Source: an uncultured Gammaproteobacteria bacterium (GTDB lineage Bacteria; Pseudomonadota; Gammaproteobacteria; Enterobacterales; Succinivibrionaceae). Taken from it: DNA of 33,322 bases. Below are positions 8,520-15,848 of the stretch, in pieces (position 1 is the stretch's first letter; every line of letters starts with the position of its first letter). The notes under the pieces were generated by a model, which was not told where the DNA came from, ran no database searches, and saw only the letters and a program-made list of their open reading frames with translations. The stretch lies in the NCBI GenBank assembly GCA_900315395.1, contig OMZC01000085.1:1-33322 (forward strand). Direction: 5' to 3'. Position numbers and translations under genes: made by a program.

Positions 8520-8755
8520 TTACACGAAATTGTCAGAAACAGTTAATCTCCTATCATCATCTGAAGAATCTGTCTTGAGTTTTGAATTCTGAAGCACTAC
8601 AAGATCAATACCTGTCACATACATTGACTCGTAAGCAGTCTTATTACATGCTAATGATTTGAGTTTTAAGATGTTTAAGAGCACTTACCGTGATATTAGG
8701 ATGCCAGTACGATAAATTAAACCTGCTAAGGGAACAATCCATTGAGAATTAACTG
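8520..8755 (-). pseudogene. Relic copy 2 of the same unidentified gene
   Basis: Reading on the minus strand, one frame gives about 80 codons of protein-like sequence (QWIVPLAGLIYRTG ... LKSLACNKTAYESMYVTG ... DDDRRLTVSDNFV) ending at TAA 8522-8520. It is interrupted by an in-frame TAA at 8687-8685 and has another stop upstream, with no start. It shares a 51-base identical block with relic copy 1. This looks like the decayed 3' end of a duplicated or mobile gene; I cannot name the family. Confidence 0.6.
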
Positions 8756-8872
8756 GTTCTTAAGCGACTGACAGAATAAGAAAGCTCTCAAAGATTACCC
8801 TCAAGACAACCAAGAGCTTACCTGCCATGTAGCTAACATCAGATCTCCAGTAAAAAAATTTGTTTCAATTTG

Positions 8873-8901
8873 TTGACAAGATAACATTAACCACTTATAA
8901 T
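8873..8901 (+). promoter_or_regulatory. Promoter of tRNA-Pro
   Basis: TTGACA (8873-8878), 17-base spacer, TATAAT (8896-8901), ten bases before the tRNA. Confidence 0.94.
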
Positions 8902-8911
8902 GCACCTCGTT

Positions 8912-8988
<77 letters not shown>

Positions 8989-9077
8989 TCTCTAAGCTTC
9001 TCTTCTTTATTTCAAATAATTCACGTTAATATAAATTATCTGAGTAGGCTTTTTGTGTCTTTTGAGTATGCAAAAAT

Positions 9078-9111
9078 AAACCTCCAACTTTTGGTCAGAG
9101 GTTTTATTTTT
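9078..9111. terminator. Terminator between tRNA-Pro and the aminotransferase
   Basis: AAACCTC (9078-9084) pairs with GAGGTTT (9098-9104). A T-rich tract follows on the plus strand (TTATTTTTAT) and on the minus strand (ATTTTTG), so it can serve both converging genes. Confidence 0.85.
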
Positions 9112-9153
9112 ATGCATTAACAATCTTTATGCATCAACAGTTGCTCTATACAA

Positions 9154-10323
9154 CTATTTCTTTACTTTAATGATTTCTCTAATCTTAGAGAGATTATTTA
9201 AAGCCTCATGTAAGGTTTCATCAGATTTTGCAAAGTGGAGTCTGATGTAGTTGTTTACAGGCTCTTTAAAGAATGAAGAACCAGGTACAGCACCTACTTT
9301 AACATCACGAGCAAGATCGATACAGAAATCATAATCTGACTCATAGCCAAACTCACCAATGTCTACCATCACAAAGTATGTGCCCTGTGGCTCGTAGTAC
9401 TTAAGACCAATCTCATCTAATCCTTTGCAGAAGATATTCTTTCTGTGAGTGAAAAGATCACGTACTCCCTGATAGTATGAATCAGGTAGCTCTAAACCTG
9501 CGATTACAGCCTCCTGTAGAGGAGCTGCTGCACCTACGGTTAAGAAGTCATGAACCTTACGAACTCTGTCCATTACGTAAGCAGGAGCGCAAACATAGCC
9601 TAATCTCCAGCCTGTAATTGAGTAAGTCTTAGATAAAGAGTTACACATTACAGTTCTGTCTTTCATACCAGGTAAAGTTGCAAAGTAGGTGTGATGATAT
9701 GGCTCAAAGATGATGTGCTCATATACTTCATCTGTAATAACAAAAGCATTGTACTTCTCAACGATACGAGCAATTGCAAGTAACTCATCACGGGTAAATA
9801 CCTTACCTGATGGATTTGATGGGTTACATAAGATCAAGGCTTTAGCACCTTCTTTAAAAGCATTCTCAAGCTCTTTCTCATCAAAAGAGAAATCAGGTAC
9901 ATGTAAAGGAACATAGATTGGTGTCGCACCGCAGAGAACAGAGTCAGCACCGTAGTTCTCATAGAATGGTGAGAAGATAGCGATCTTTTCACCTGGATTG
10001 ATGGTTGCCATAACAGCACACATCATAGCCTCAGTACCACCACAGGTGATACACAGCTCCTGCTGAGGATCTACTTTAATACCTGAGAAATGCTCAATCT
10101 TTTTAGCAAGAGCTTCTAAGGTCTTAGGTGCGCCCCAAGTAATTGCATACTGATGAGGACCTGTATGAGCTACTTTCTCTAATCTGTCCATCAAAGGTTT
10201 TGGTGGATCATTATCAGGGAAGCCTTGAGACAGATTTACAGCACCATACTGATTACATACACGAGTCATACGTCTGATGACAGAATCAGTAAAGTATTTG
10301 GTTCTTTCACTTAGTTGGATCAT
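9154..10323 (-). CDS. Fold-type I PLP aminotransferase (methionine/aromatic type)
   Basis: 389 residues, class I/II aminotransferase. Landmarks are NLSQGFPDNDPP near the N terminus, CGGTEAMMCAV in the cofactor-binding region, NPSNPSGKVF, ITDEVYEH, and SLSKTYSITGWRLGY with the PLP-binding Lys. The overall pattern matches the YbdL/kynurenine-aminotransferase branch, which acts on methionine and aromatic amino acids with 2-oxo acids. It is the last gene of the minus-strand methionine block, 115 bases after the oxidoreductase stop, across a 17-base tandem repeat. Its ribosome site (CGAGAA) is weak. Context favours methionine or 2-oxo-4-methylthiobutanoate as substrate; that is inference. Confidence 0.88.
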   Translation of the reverse strand: MIQLSERTKYFTDSVIRRMTRVCNQYGAVNLSQGFPDNDPPKPLMDRLEKVAHTGPHQYAITWGAPKTLEALAKKIEHFSGIKVDPQQELCITCGGTEAMMCAVMATINPGEKIAIFSPFYENYGADSVLCGATPIYVPLHVPDFSFDEKELENAFKEGAKALILCNPSNPSGKVFTRDELLAIARIVEKYNAFVITDEVYEHIIFEPYHHTYFATLPGMKDRTVMCNSLSKTYSITGWRLGYVCAPAYVMDRVRKVHDFLTVGAAAPLQEAVIAGLELPDSYYQGVRDLFTHRKNIFCKGLDEIGLKYYEPQGTYFVMVDIGEFGYESDYDFCIDLARDVKVGAVPGSSFFKEPVNNYIRLHFAKSDETLHEALNNLSKIREIIKVKK

Positions 10324-10369
10324 ATAATTCTCGATAATTAGTTCTACTTACAATAACGTGACTACTACG

Positions 10370-10454
10370 GTTATAAAAACGTTGCAGTTATAAAACAGAA
10401 ACAGCTATAAAACAGAAACAGCTATAAAACAGAAACAGTTATAAACCGTAACCA
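10370..10454. repeat. Five tandem 17-base units
   Basis: Units begin at 10370, 10387, 10404, 10421 and 10438. The three middle units are nearly identical (G-T/C-TATAAAACAGAAACA); the outer two are diverged. The last unit overlaps the final codons and stop of the FAD oxidoreductase gene, so the array looks like slippage expansion of that gene's 3' end into the gap before the aminotransferase. Confidence 0.92.
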
Positions 10455-11809
10455 CTGTGTGGATTTAACAGGTTAAACTCATCAAATGACTTCTTAACAC
10501 CTATCATTAAGCTTCTGTACTCTTCAGGTGTGTTCTGTAAGAAGAAGTCACGCTTGCCCTTACCTACACCATGCTCACCTGAAACTACACCGCCTAATTC
10601 ATAAGACTTCTTATAGAGTTTCTCCATAGTATTGTGCAGCACTTCAGGCCACTTTTCATCAGCAATATTATCCTTTAATACACACAGATGAACATTACCA
10701 TCACCTGCATGACCAAAGGCTACAATACGTGGAGAGCCATTTTCAGCTAATTCGTTTACATAGTCCACAAAATCAGTGATTCTGTTAATTGGAACTACAA
10801 TATCAATAGGTTCCCATGGACCTGAAGCATTAACAGCACGAGCAATCGCACCACGGATCTCCCAGATATCCTTTGCTACTGCTTCATCATCTAAAGGAAT
10901 AACATCAATAGCACCATGAGCCTTAACCACTTCCTTTAGCTTCTCAAAACGCTCATATACGCCCTTCTTATCGCCATCTAAAGCTACAATAAGGTAAGAC
11001 TTGGCATTCTGACATGGGAAGCTCTTATTTAAGTATTTCTCACCGTAAGCAATAACTTTCTTTTCCACAAATTCAATTGCTGTAGGATCAAGATGAGATT
11101 TAAAGATAACATTAACATTGCTGATGCCCTGCTTTAAGGAATCATAGGCAATGACTGTATTTAAGGTAAACTCAGGTAATGGCAGTAACTTTAGGACAAT
11201 CTTGGTGATAACACCTAAGGTACCTTCTGAACCTACTACTAACTGCTGTAAGTTCAAACCTGTAGAGAACTTATAGGTCTTAGCTCCTAAATGAACCTTA
11301 GTACCATCAATCTTATAAAGATCTAAAGCTAATACATAGTTTCTGGTTACACCGTACTTTACAGCTCTCATGCCACCTGCGTTGGTTGAAACGTTACCGC
11401 CGATTGAAGCGCCCTTTTCAGCAGGATCTGGGGCGTAGAGGTAACCTCTTTTTTCAACATATTCGATAAGATCACGTAAGATCACACCTGGCTGAACTGT
11501 CACGGTCAGAGTTTCATCATCTAACTCTAAGATCTGGTTCATGTCAGAGACATCTAGGACTACACCACCATCAGGAATAGTAGAACCAGCAAGATTGGTA
11601 CCTGCACCTCTTACTACCACGTTTAAACGGTTGGCGTAGGCAATCTTTAAGATGGTCTGAACATCATCTTCATCTTTAACTCTTGCATAGACGTCAGCAT
11701 GACCTACACGTGCCCCTATAAAGTCAGAAAGGTATTTCTTTTCGATATCTTTACCGAAAACTAAAATACCTTTGATCTTACCTTCAAATAAACTTTTTAT
11801 ATCTATCAT
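10439..11809 (-). CDS. FAD-binding 2-hydroxyacid oxidoreductase (GlcD/D-lactate dehydrogenase type)
   Basis: 456 residues of the FAD_binding_4 / FAD-oxidase C family. The FAD-binding half carries VVVRGAGTNLAGSTIPDGGVVLDVS and PDPAEKGASIGGNVSTNAGGMRAVKYG; the C-terminal cap has GHAGDGNVHLCVL and SGEHGVGKGKRDF, the family's metal/substrate His motifs. Such enzymes oxidise D-lactate, glycolate, 2-hydroxyglutarate or related 2-hydroxyacids to 2-oxo acids. It lies between metI and an aminotransferase, suggesting a sulfur-containing 2-hydroxyacid, but generic D-lactate oxidation is equally compatible. A hairpin with T8 lies in the gap from metI, so its transcription may be partly separate. Confidence 0.88.
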   Translation of the reverse strand: MIDIKSLFEGKIKGILVFGKDIEKKYLSDFIGARVGHADVYARVKDEDDVQTILKIAYANRLNVVVRGAGTNLAGSTIPDGGVVLDVSDMNQILELDDETLTVTVQPGVILRDLIEYVEKRGYLYAPDPAEKGASIGGNVSTNAGGMRAVKYGVTRNYVLALDLYKIDGTKVHLGAKTYKFSTGLNLQQLVVGSEGTLGVITKIVLKLLPLPEFTLNTVIAYDSLKQGISNVNVIFKSHLDPTAIEFVEKKVIAYGEKYLNKSFPCQNAKSYLIVALDGDKKGVYERFEKLKEVVKAHGAIDVIPLDDEAVAKDIWEIRGAIARAVNASGPWEPIDIVVPINRITDFVDYVNELAENGSPRIVAFGHAGDGNVHLCVLKDNIADEKWPEVLHNTMEKLYKKSYELGGVVSGEHGVGKGKRDFFLQNTPEEYRSLMIGVKKSFDEFNLLNPHSGYGL

Positions 11810-11819
11810 AAAGCGCTCT

Positions 11820-11849
11820 AAAAAAAATATGGAGAGTTTTAGCTCTCCA
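11820..11849 (-). terminator. Terminator-like hairpin between metI and the oxidoreductase
   Basis: On the minus strand TGGAGAG, loop CTAAAA, CTCTCCA, then TATTTTTTTT. It is a good intrinsic terminator inside an otherwise continuous gene string and probably limits read-through from the importer genes to the two enzyme genes. Confidence 0.82.
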
Positions 11850-11859
11850 CATAGATTAT

Positions 11860-12534
11860 TTAATGAGTCAGTTTCTTTGCTACATAGTCTCCGATATATT
11901 GAGCTAACTGCACAATAAAGACTAGAACTACAATAGTAAAGATCATGATACCGGTTTCGTATCTGTAGTAACCGTACTGAACAGCGAGGTTACCGATACC
12001 ACCACCGCCAACCATGCCGGCCATTGCAGAGAAACCAATTAAACTGATAAAAGTAACTGTAATACCGCGAGCAATACCAGGAGCAGCCTCTACTAACAAA
12101 ACCTTTCTGATGATAAGAGAGGTCTTAGCACCGGTTGCTAAAGCTGCCTCAATCACACCAGCATCAACTTCTTTTAGAGAAATCTCAATAAGTCTTGCTA
12201 AGAACACTGTAGCTGTAATTGACAGAGGTACAGATGCTGCAACAGGACCAATCTTTGTGCCTACTAAGAAGAAGGTAAATGGCAGAGTAAATACCACTAA
12301 GATAATGAATGGTACTGATCTGATAAAGTTGATAATTGCTGCAATGATCTTATTTAAAACAGGTTTCTGGAAGAAAGCCTTGTTTGCAGTAAGATACAGT
12401 AAAAAGCCGAAAATGCTACCAAATACCAGTGAAAACACAAATGAGATACCCAGCATGATGGCAGTTTCATAAATTGCCTTCCACAGCTCATTCTTTAAAA
12501 TGGTAATGGTTGATTCTAAGATCTCATTAAACAT
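11860..12534 (-). CDS. metI: Methionine ABC transporter permease MetI
   Basis: 224 residues with five to six hydrophobic helices and the EAA-type coupling loop (EVDAGVIEAALATGAKTSLI, about 122-141) that docks to the ATPase. Length and motifs match MetI of the methionine uptake ABC family. It sits in the inner membrane as a homodimer with MetN. Its start overlaps the metN end by eight bases, which implies translational coupling. Confidence 0.95.
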   Translation of the reverse strand: MFNEILESTITILKNELWKAIYETAIMLGISFVFSLVFGSIFGFLLYLTANKAFFQKPVLNKIIAAIINFIRSVPFIILVVFTLPFTFFLVGTKIGPVAASVPLSITATVFLARLIEISLKEVDAGVIEAALATGAKTSLIIRKVLLVEAAPGIARGITVTFISLIGFSAMAGMVGGGGIGNLAVQYGYYRYETGIMIFTIVVLVFIVQLAQYIGDYVAKKLTH

Positions 12535-13555
12535 TTTCTACTCCTTTTGCAAAAGTATACTTGTGAACGTATGCTTTTTCCTTGAGTACTGACAGTACTG
12601 AATCAATCTCATTTGCGTCATTGCCACGTAAAGAGATTAAAAGTCTGCCCAAAGGCTTCTTCTGAATGTACTCAATGTTACCTGCGATGATACTCAAGTC
12701 AGTATTAGTAAAGCGTCTTGAGATATCTGAGATAACTGGCTCATAAGCATTCTCTTCTTTAAAGGTGATTAGATACAGATTCTTCTCATGATCTAAAACC
12801 TCAGGAGGAACAACACCTTCAAATGACTTGTTAATTAAGTTCTTAGCAGCATCGCTTTGTGGATGAGCAAAGACATCATATGAACTGCCAACCTCAACTA
12901 CCTTACCATTGCTCATTACTGCAACTCTGTCAAAGAGGCTCTTTGCCACTTCCATCTGGTGAGTAATGAATAAAACAGTAATAGGATATTTCTGCTTAAT
13001 GTTCTTTAAAGTCTGGATAACTTCTTTAGTGTTATCAGGATCAAGAGCTGAAGTAGCCTCATCACACAGTAAGATCTCAGGATTGTTAGCTAAAGCTCTT
13101 GCAATAGCCACACGCTGTTTCTGACCACCTGACAGTGAATTTGGATATAACTTGGCTTTATCTGAAAGACCAACCAACTCTAAAAGCTTGTCTACACGAG
13201 GTGCAATCTCAGACTTTTGAGTATTTGATGCTTTTAAAGCAAAAGCTACGTTATCAAATACTGATGCATTTTTTACTAGGTTAAAGTGCTGGAAGATCAT
13301 ACCAATCTTAAGGCGCAGAGCGCAAAGCTCTGCTCCTTCTAACTTGGTAATATCTTTACCGTCAACAATGACGCTTCCAGATGTAGGACGTTGCAGTAGG
13401 TTTACTGTTCTAACAAGTGTTGATTTACCAGCACCTGAAGAACCTACTATTCCAAAGAACTCACCCTTCTTGATCTCAAGATTTGCAGCATCAACTGCTG
13501 TAAAGATCTTGTCCTCACGGGTAAATTGTACTGTGACGTTTTTAAATTCGATCAT
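12527..13555 (-). CDS. metN: Methionine ABC transporter ATPase MetN
   Basis: 342 residues. Walker A GSSGAGKST near 38-46, signature LSGGQKQRVAIARAL, Walker B ILLCDEATSALD, and a switch His in LFITHQ. The C-terminal part after about residue 265 matches the ACT-like NIL domain, which binds methionine and inhibits uptake when the cell is replete. It follows metQ copy 1 after a 49-base gap that holds a short palindrome and overlaps metI. Confidence 0.96.
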   Translation of the reverse strand: MIEFKNVTVQFTREDKIFTAVDAANLEIKKGEFFGIVGSSGAGKSTLVRTVNLLQRPTSGSVIVDGKDITKLEGAELCALRLKIGMIFQHFNLVKNASVFDNVAFALKASNTQKSEIAPRVDKLLELVGLSDKAKLYPNSLSGGQKQRVAIARALANNPEILLCDEATSALDPDNTKEVIQTLKNIKQKYPITVLFITHQMEVAKSLFDRVAVMSNGKVVEVGSSYDVFAHPQSDAAKNLINKSFEGVVPPEVLDHEKNLYLITFKEENAYEPVISDISRRFTNTDLSIIAGNIEYIQKKPLGRLLISLRGNDANEIDSVLSVLKEKAYVHKYTFAKGVENV

Positions 13556-13588
13556 ATCGTTCTACTTATATATATTGTCGTGTTAAAG

Positions 13589-13606
13589 AATATACCTTGG
13601 TATATT
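13589..13606 (-). other. Palindrome at the metQ1-metN junction
   Basis: AATATACCTTGGTATATT is a perfect 18-base palindrome that overlaps the metQ copy 1 stop codon. It has no T run. Hairpins after the binding-protein gene of an ABC operon often protect the upstream mRNA and raise binding-protein levels; that role is inferred here. Confidence 0.5.
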
Positions 13607-14453
13607 ACTTAGCAGGCCACCAAGCTGGACGTGTGAAAGCGTCGAACTCGTGATCATTGTTAATTGCATCAACAAACTCTTTTGACTCTACAGCATCTTT
13701 AAAGAGCTTACCGATGGTGTTCTCATTCTTAGCAGCAACAGCTACTACGTTCTTAATAGGCTCTGATACTTTCTCAATACCTAAAGCTTTTGCGTAATCC
13801 ATACCAGCTGCGTATGCGTAGTTACCAGGTACAAAACCTACATCGATACTGTCTAATGATCTTGAGATCTGAGCTGCTTCCATTGGAACGAACTTGTAGT
13901 TCTTTGGATTATCCTTAATATCAGCAATTGAAGCTTTCTGATCATTGTTCTCAGTCTTTAAGGTAATGATACCTAAATCCCTTGCAATACCTAAAGCTCT
14001 TGATAAGTTAACAGCATCTGTAGGAATACCGATCTGAGCACCCTCTGGAACCTCATCAAATGACTTGTACTTATCAGAGAAAACGCCTAAACCTAAAGTT
14101 GGAACATTGATAACATCCTTTAACTTTAAGCCCTGATTCTCAACGATACCGTCTAAGTACTTCTTGTGCTGCATCAAGTTAACATCGATGTCACCTGAAT
14201 CTAGAGCAGCATCAGGCTGAACGTAATCGGTGAACTCAACGAACTCAATCTTATAGCCTTTAGCCTCTAAGATTGGCTTGATGTGTTTGTCGATCATTCC
14301 TCTGTATGGACCAGGAACAACACCAACCTTAATGGTTGAAGGGATAGCAGAAGCTGTAGTTGCCTCTTCTTTTTTCTCATCACCGCAAGATGCTAAAGAT
14401 AAAACAGCAGCACCTAATAACAAAGCTTTTGAAACCTTACCTAAAAATTTCAT
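13605..14453 (-). CDS. metQ: Methionine-binding lipoprotein MetQ, copy 1
   Basis: 282 residues. The lipoprotein signal ends in lipobox LASC (Cys at about 23), followed by a charged linker and the NlpA/MetQ fold: IKVGVVPGPYRGM, VEFTDYVQPDAALDSGDIDVNLMQHKKYLD, IPTDAVNLSRAL, FVPGNYAYAAG and a C-terminal WWPAK. MetQ delivers methionine to MetNI at the inner membrane. It heads the metQ-metN-metI unit and has its own promoter. It is clearly homologous along its whole length to copy 2. Confidence 0.95.
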   Translation of the reverse strand: MKFLGKVSKALLLGAAVLSLASCGDEKKEEATTASAIPSTIKVGVVPGPYRGMIDKHIKPILEAKGYKIEFVEFTDYVQPDAALDSGDIDVNLMQHKKYLDGIVENQGLKLKDVINVPTLGLGVFSDKYKSFDEVPEGAQIGIPTDAVNLSRALGIARDLGIITLKTENNDQKASIADIKDNPKNYKFVPMEAAQISRSLDSIDVGFVPGNYAYAAGMDYAKALGIEKVSEPIKNVVAVAAKNENTIGKLFKDAVESKEFVDAINNDHEFDAFTRPAWWPAK

Positions 14454-14824
14454 TTTATCTTCTCCTATATAAGGTTCTTATAAATTCTTGGAGTTTTATA
14501 AATGCACAAAACAAGGATCATTTACAAAATCTTCAATTCACATATATAAACTAGGTTTTGAGTAAGTCTACCTAAGTTAAAGGTAGTGTCAACACCGCAT
14601 TTAACTTAATTAGCCTGATTTATCTCTCTTGCCTTGCAACGCCTGTAAAGACAGGGCTTTACAGGCTTTGTTACAAATTATCTCTTATGTTTTGTTTGCA
14701 CCTATTTGGTGATTAGTTTGAGAATTAATGTTGTAACTTCTATATAGATAGCTACGTATTTATTTACACATACCTTATTTTCTACGTAGCTATCAGTTAA
14801 CTTCTTAGTTCTTTGGACACCAAG
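14454..14824 (-). other. 371-base gap between the two metQ genes with hairpins and a promoter
   Basis: It contains two strong inverted repeats downstream of metQ copy 2: GATAGCTACGTA with TACGTAGCTATC (12 bp, 14748-14795 region, 24-base loop) and GCCTGTAAAG with CTTTACAGGC (about 14641-14668). Neither has a T run. The promoter of metQ copy 1 follows (separate entry). Part of the leader AT content is high and no reliable small ORF is visible. Confidence 0.7.
14565..14592 (-). promoter_or_regulatory. Promoter and palindromic operator of metQ1-metN-metI
   Basis: Minus-strand -35 TTGACA (14592-14587), 16-base spacer and -10 TAGACT (14570-14565). The spacer is almost filled by the palindrome CTACCT-7-AGGTAG (14568-14586), where a bound repressor would exclude RNA polymerase. 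The palindrome is not a MetJ box. Regulator unknown. Confidence 0.6.
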
Positions 14825-15679
14825 TTAGTTCTTTGGCCACCATGCTGGTTTTGCAAAGTTCTTGAATACAGGATCTGAATCTACACCTTTAATGAACTGT
14901 AAATCTTCAACACAGTCTTTTAAGAACTTGCCTACGCCATTTACTCTGTGATCCTGAACTGCAATCACTAACTTAATTGGCTCTAAAACATTCTCAGCAC
15001 CTAATGCATGCTCAAAATCAAGCTTTGCTGCATATGCATAGTTACCTGGTACAAAAGCAGCTGCAATTGAGTCTAATGAACGTGGTAACTGAGCTGCTTC
15101 CATTGCTACGAACTTAAGATCTTTAGGGTTCTTATCAATATCAGCGATAGATGCTTTCTGCTCATCTTTGTCTGACTTTAAGGTAATCACACCTAAATCA
15201 CGAGCAACACGTAAGGCTCTAGCTAAGTTAACAGCATCATTTGGAATACCAACCTGTGAACCTTCTGGGATTTCATCTAATGTCTTGTATTTCTCTGAGA
15301 ATACAAAGATACCTAAGGTTGGGAAGTTAACCACTGATGATAACTTTAAGCCCTGGTTCTGAACGATACCGTTTAAATATGCCTGATGCTGGAATAAGTT
15401 AGCATCAATGTCACCTGCGTCTAATGCTGAATCTGGCTGTACCCAATCGGTAAACTCAACGAACTTTAACTCATGACCACGCTTTTCAACTACTGGCTTT
15501 AAGTACTTATCTAAGATCTCTCTGTATGGTCCTGGTACAACACCAATCTTAATTACCTTAGGTACGCTGGTATCTGAAGATGATGCGTCACCTTTTTTGC
15601 CATCATCACCGCAACCAGTTAGAGAAAACGCCACAGCAGTTAATAAAAGAGCTTTGCTTAATAATGATTTGAATTTCAT
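14825..15679 (-). CDS. metQ: Methionine-binding lipoprotein MetQ, copy 2
   Basis: 284 residues. The lipobox is LTGC; the same fold motifs as copy 1 occur in order (IGVVPGPYREI, VEFTDWVQPDSALDAGDIDANLFQHQAYLN, IPNDAVNLARAL, FVPGNYAYAA, WWPKN). Differences concentrate in the C-terminal third, so substrate preference (D- versus L-methionine or a peptide/derivative) may differ; this is inference. It is separated from copy 1 by 371 bases with hairpins and is preceded by a 28-codon Met/Cys-rich leader ORF, so it is probably expressed separately. An AGGTG ribosome site precedes the ATG. Confidence 0.94.
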   Translation of the reverse strand: MKFKSLLSKALLLTAVAFSLTGCGDDGKKGDASSSDTSVPKVIKIGVVPGPYREILDKYLKPVVEKRGHELKFVEFTDWVQPDSALDAGDIDANLFQHQAYLNGIVQNQGLKLSSVVNFPTLGIFVFSEKYKTLDEIPEGSQVGIPNDAVNLARALRVARDLGVITLKSDKDEQKASIADIDKNPKDLKFVAMEAAQLPRSLDSIAAAFVPGNYAYAAKLDFEHALGAENVLEPIKLVIAVQDHRVNGVGKFLKDCVEDLQFIKGVDSDPVFKNFAKPAWWPKN

Positions 15680-15751
15680 TTCAACACCTAAATTTCTAAT
15701 AAAGTTAAAAACTAAAAAACGAGTAAAAAAGAGAAAACTTGATACATAGAC

Positions 15752-15838
15752 CTAGAAGGTCATTCGCATACAAAGACATGACATTGATAGACATGAAACA
15801 GGAGCTAACACAACTGAATCATTTACTAAATCTTTCAT
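15752..15838 (-). CDS. Met/Cys-rich 28-residue leader peptide upstream of metQ2
   Basis: A short ORF with a consensus AGGAGG ribosome site (15848-15843) four bases before its ATG, ending 72 bases before metQ copy 2. The C-terminal part reads SCLSMSCLCMRM: three Cys and three Met in twelve residues, far above background. Leader peptides rich in the regulated amino acid, next to a transporter or biosynthesis gene, typically sense charged-tRNA supply by ribosome stalling. A small GACC/GGTC hairpin overlaps the stop codon, and T-rich runs follow further on, but a classic attenuator pair is not obvious. The ORF and its composition are seen; the control mechanism is inferred. Confidence 0.6.
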   Translation of the reverse strand: MKDLVNDSVVLAPVSCLSMSCLCMRMTF

Positions 15839-15848
15839 ATGTCCTCCT

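Noticed and set aside
14641-14668. Terminator after metQ copy 2
   Set aside because: The 10-bp stem is strong but no T tract follows on either strand, so it is listed as a hairpin only.
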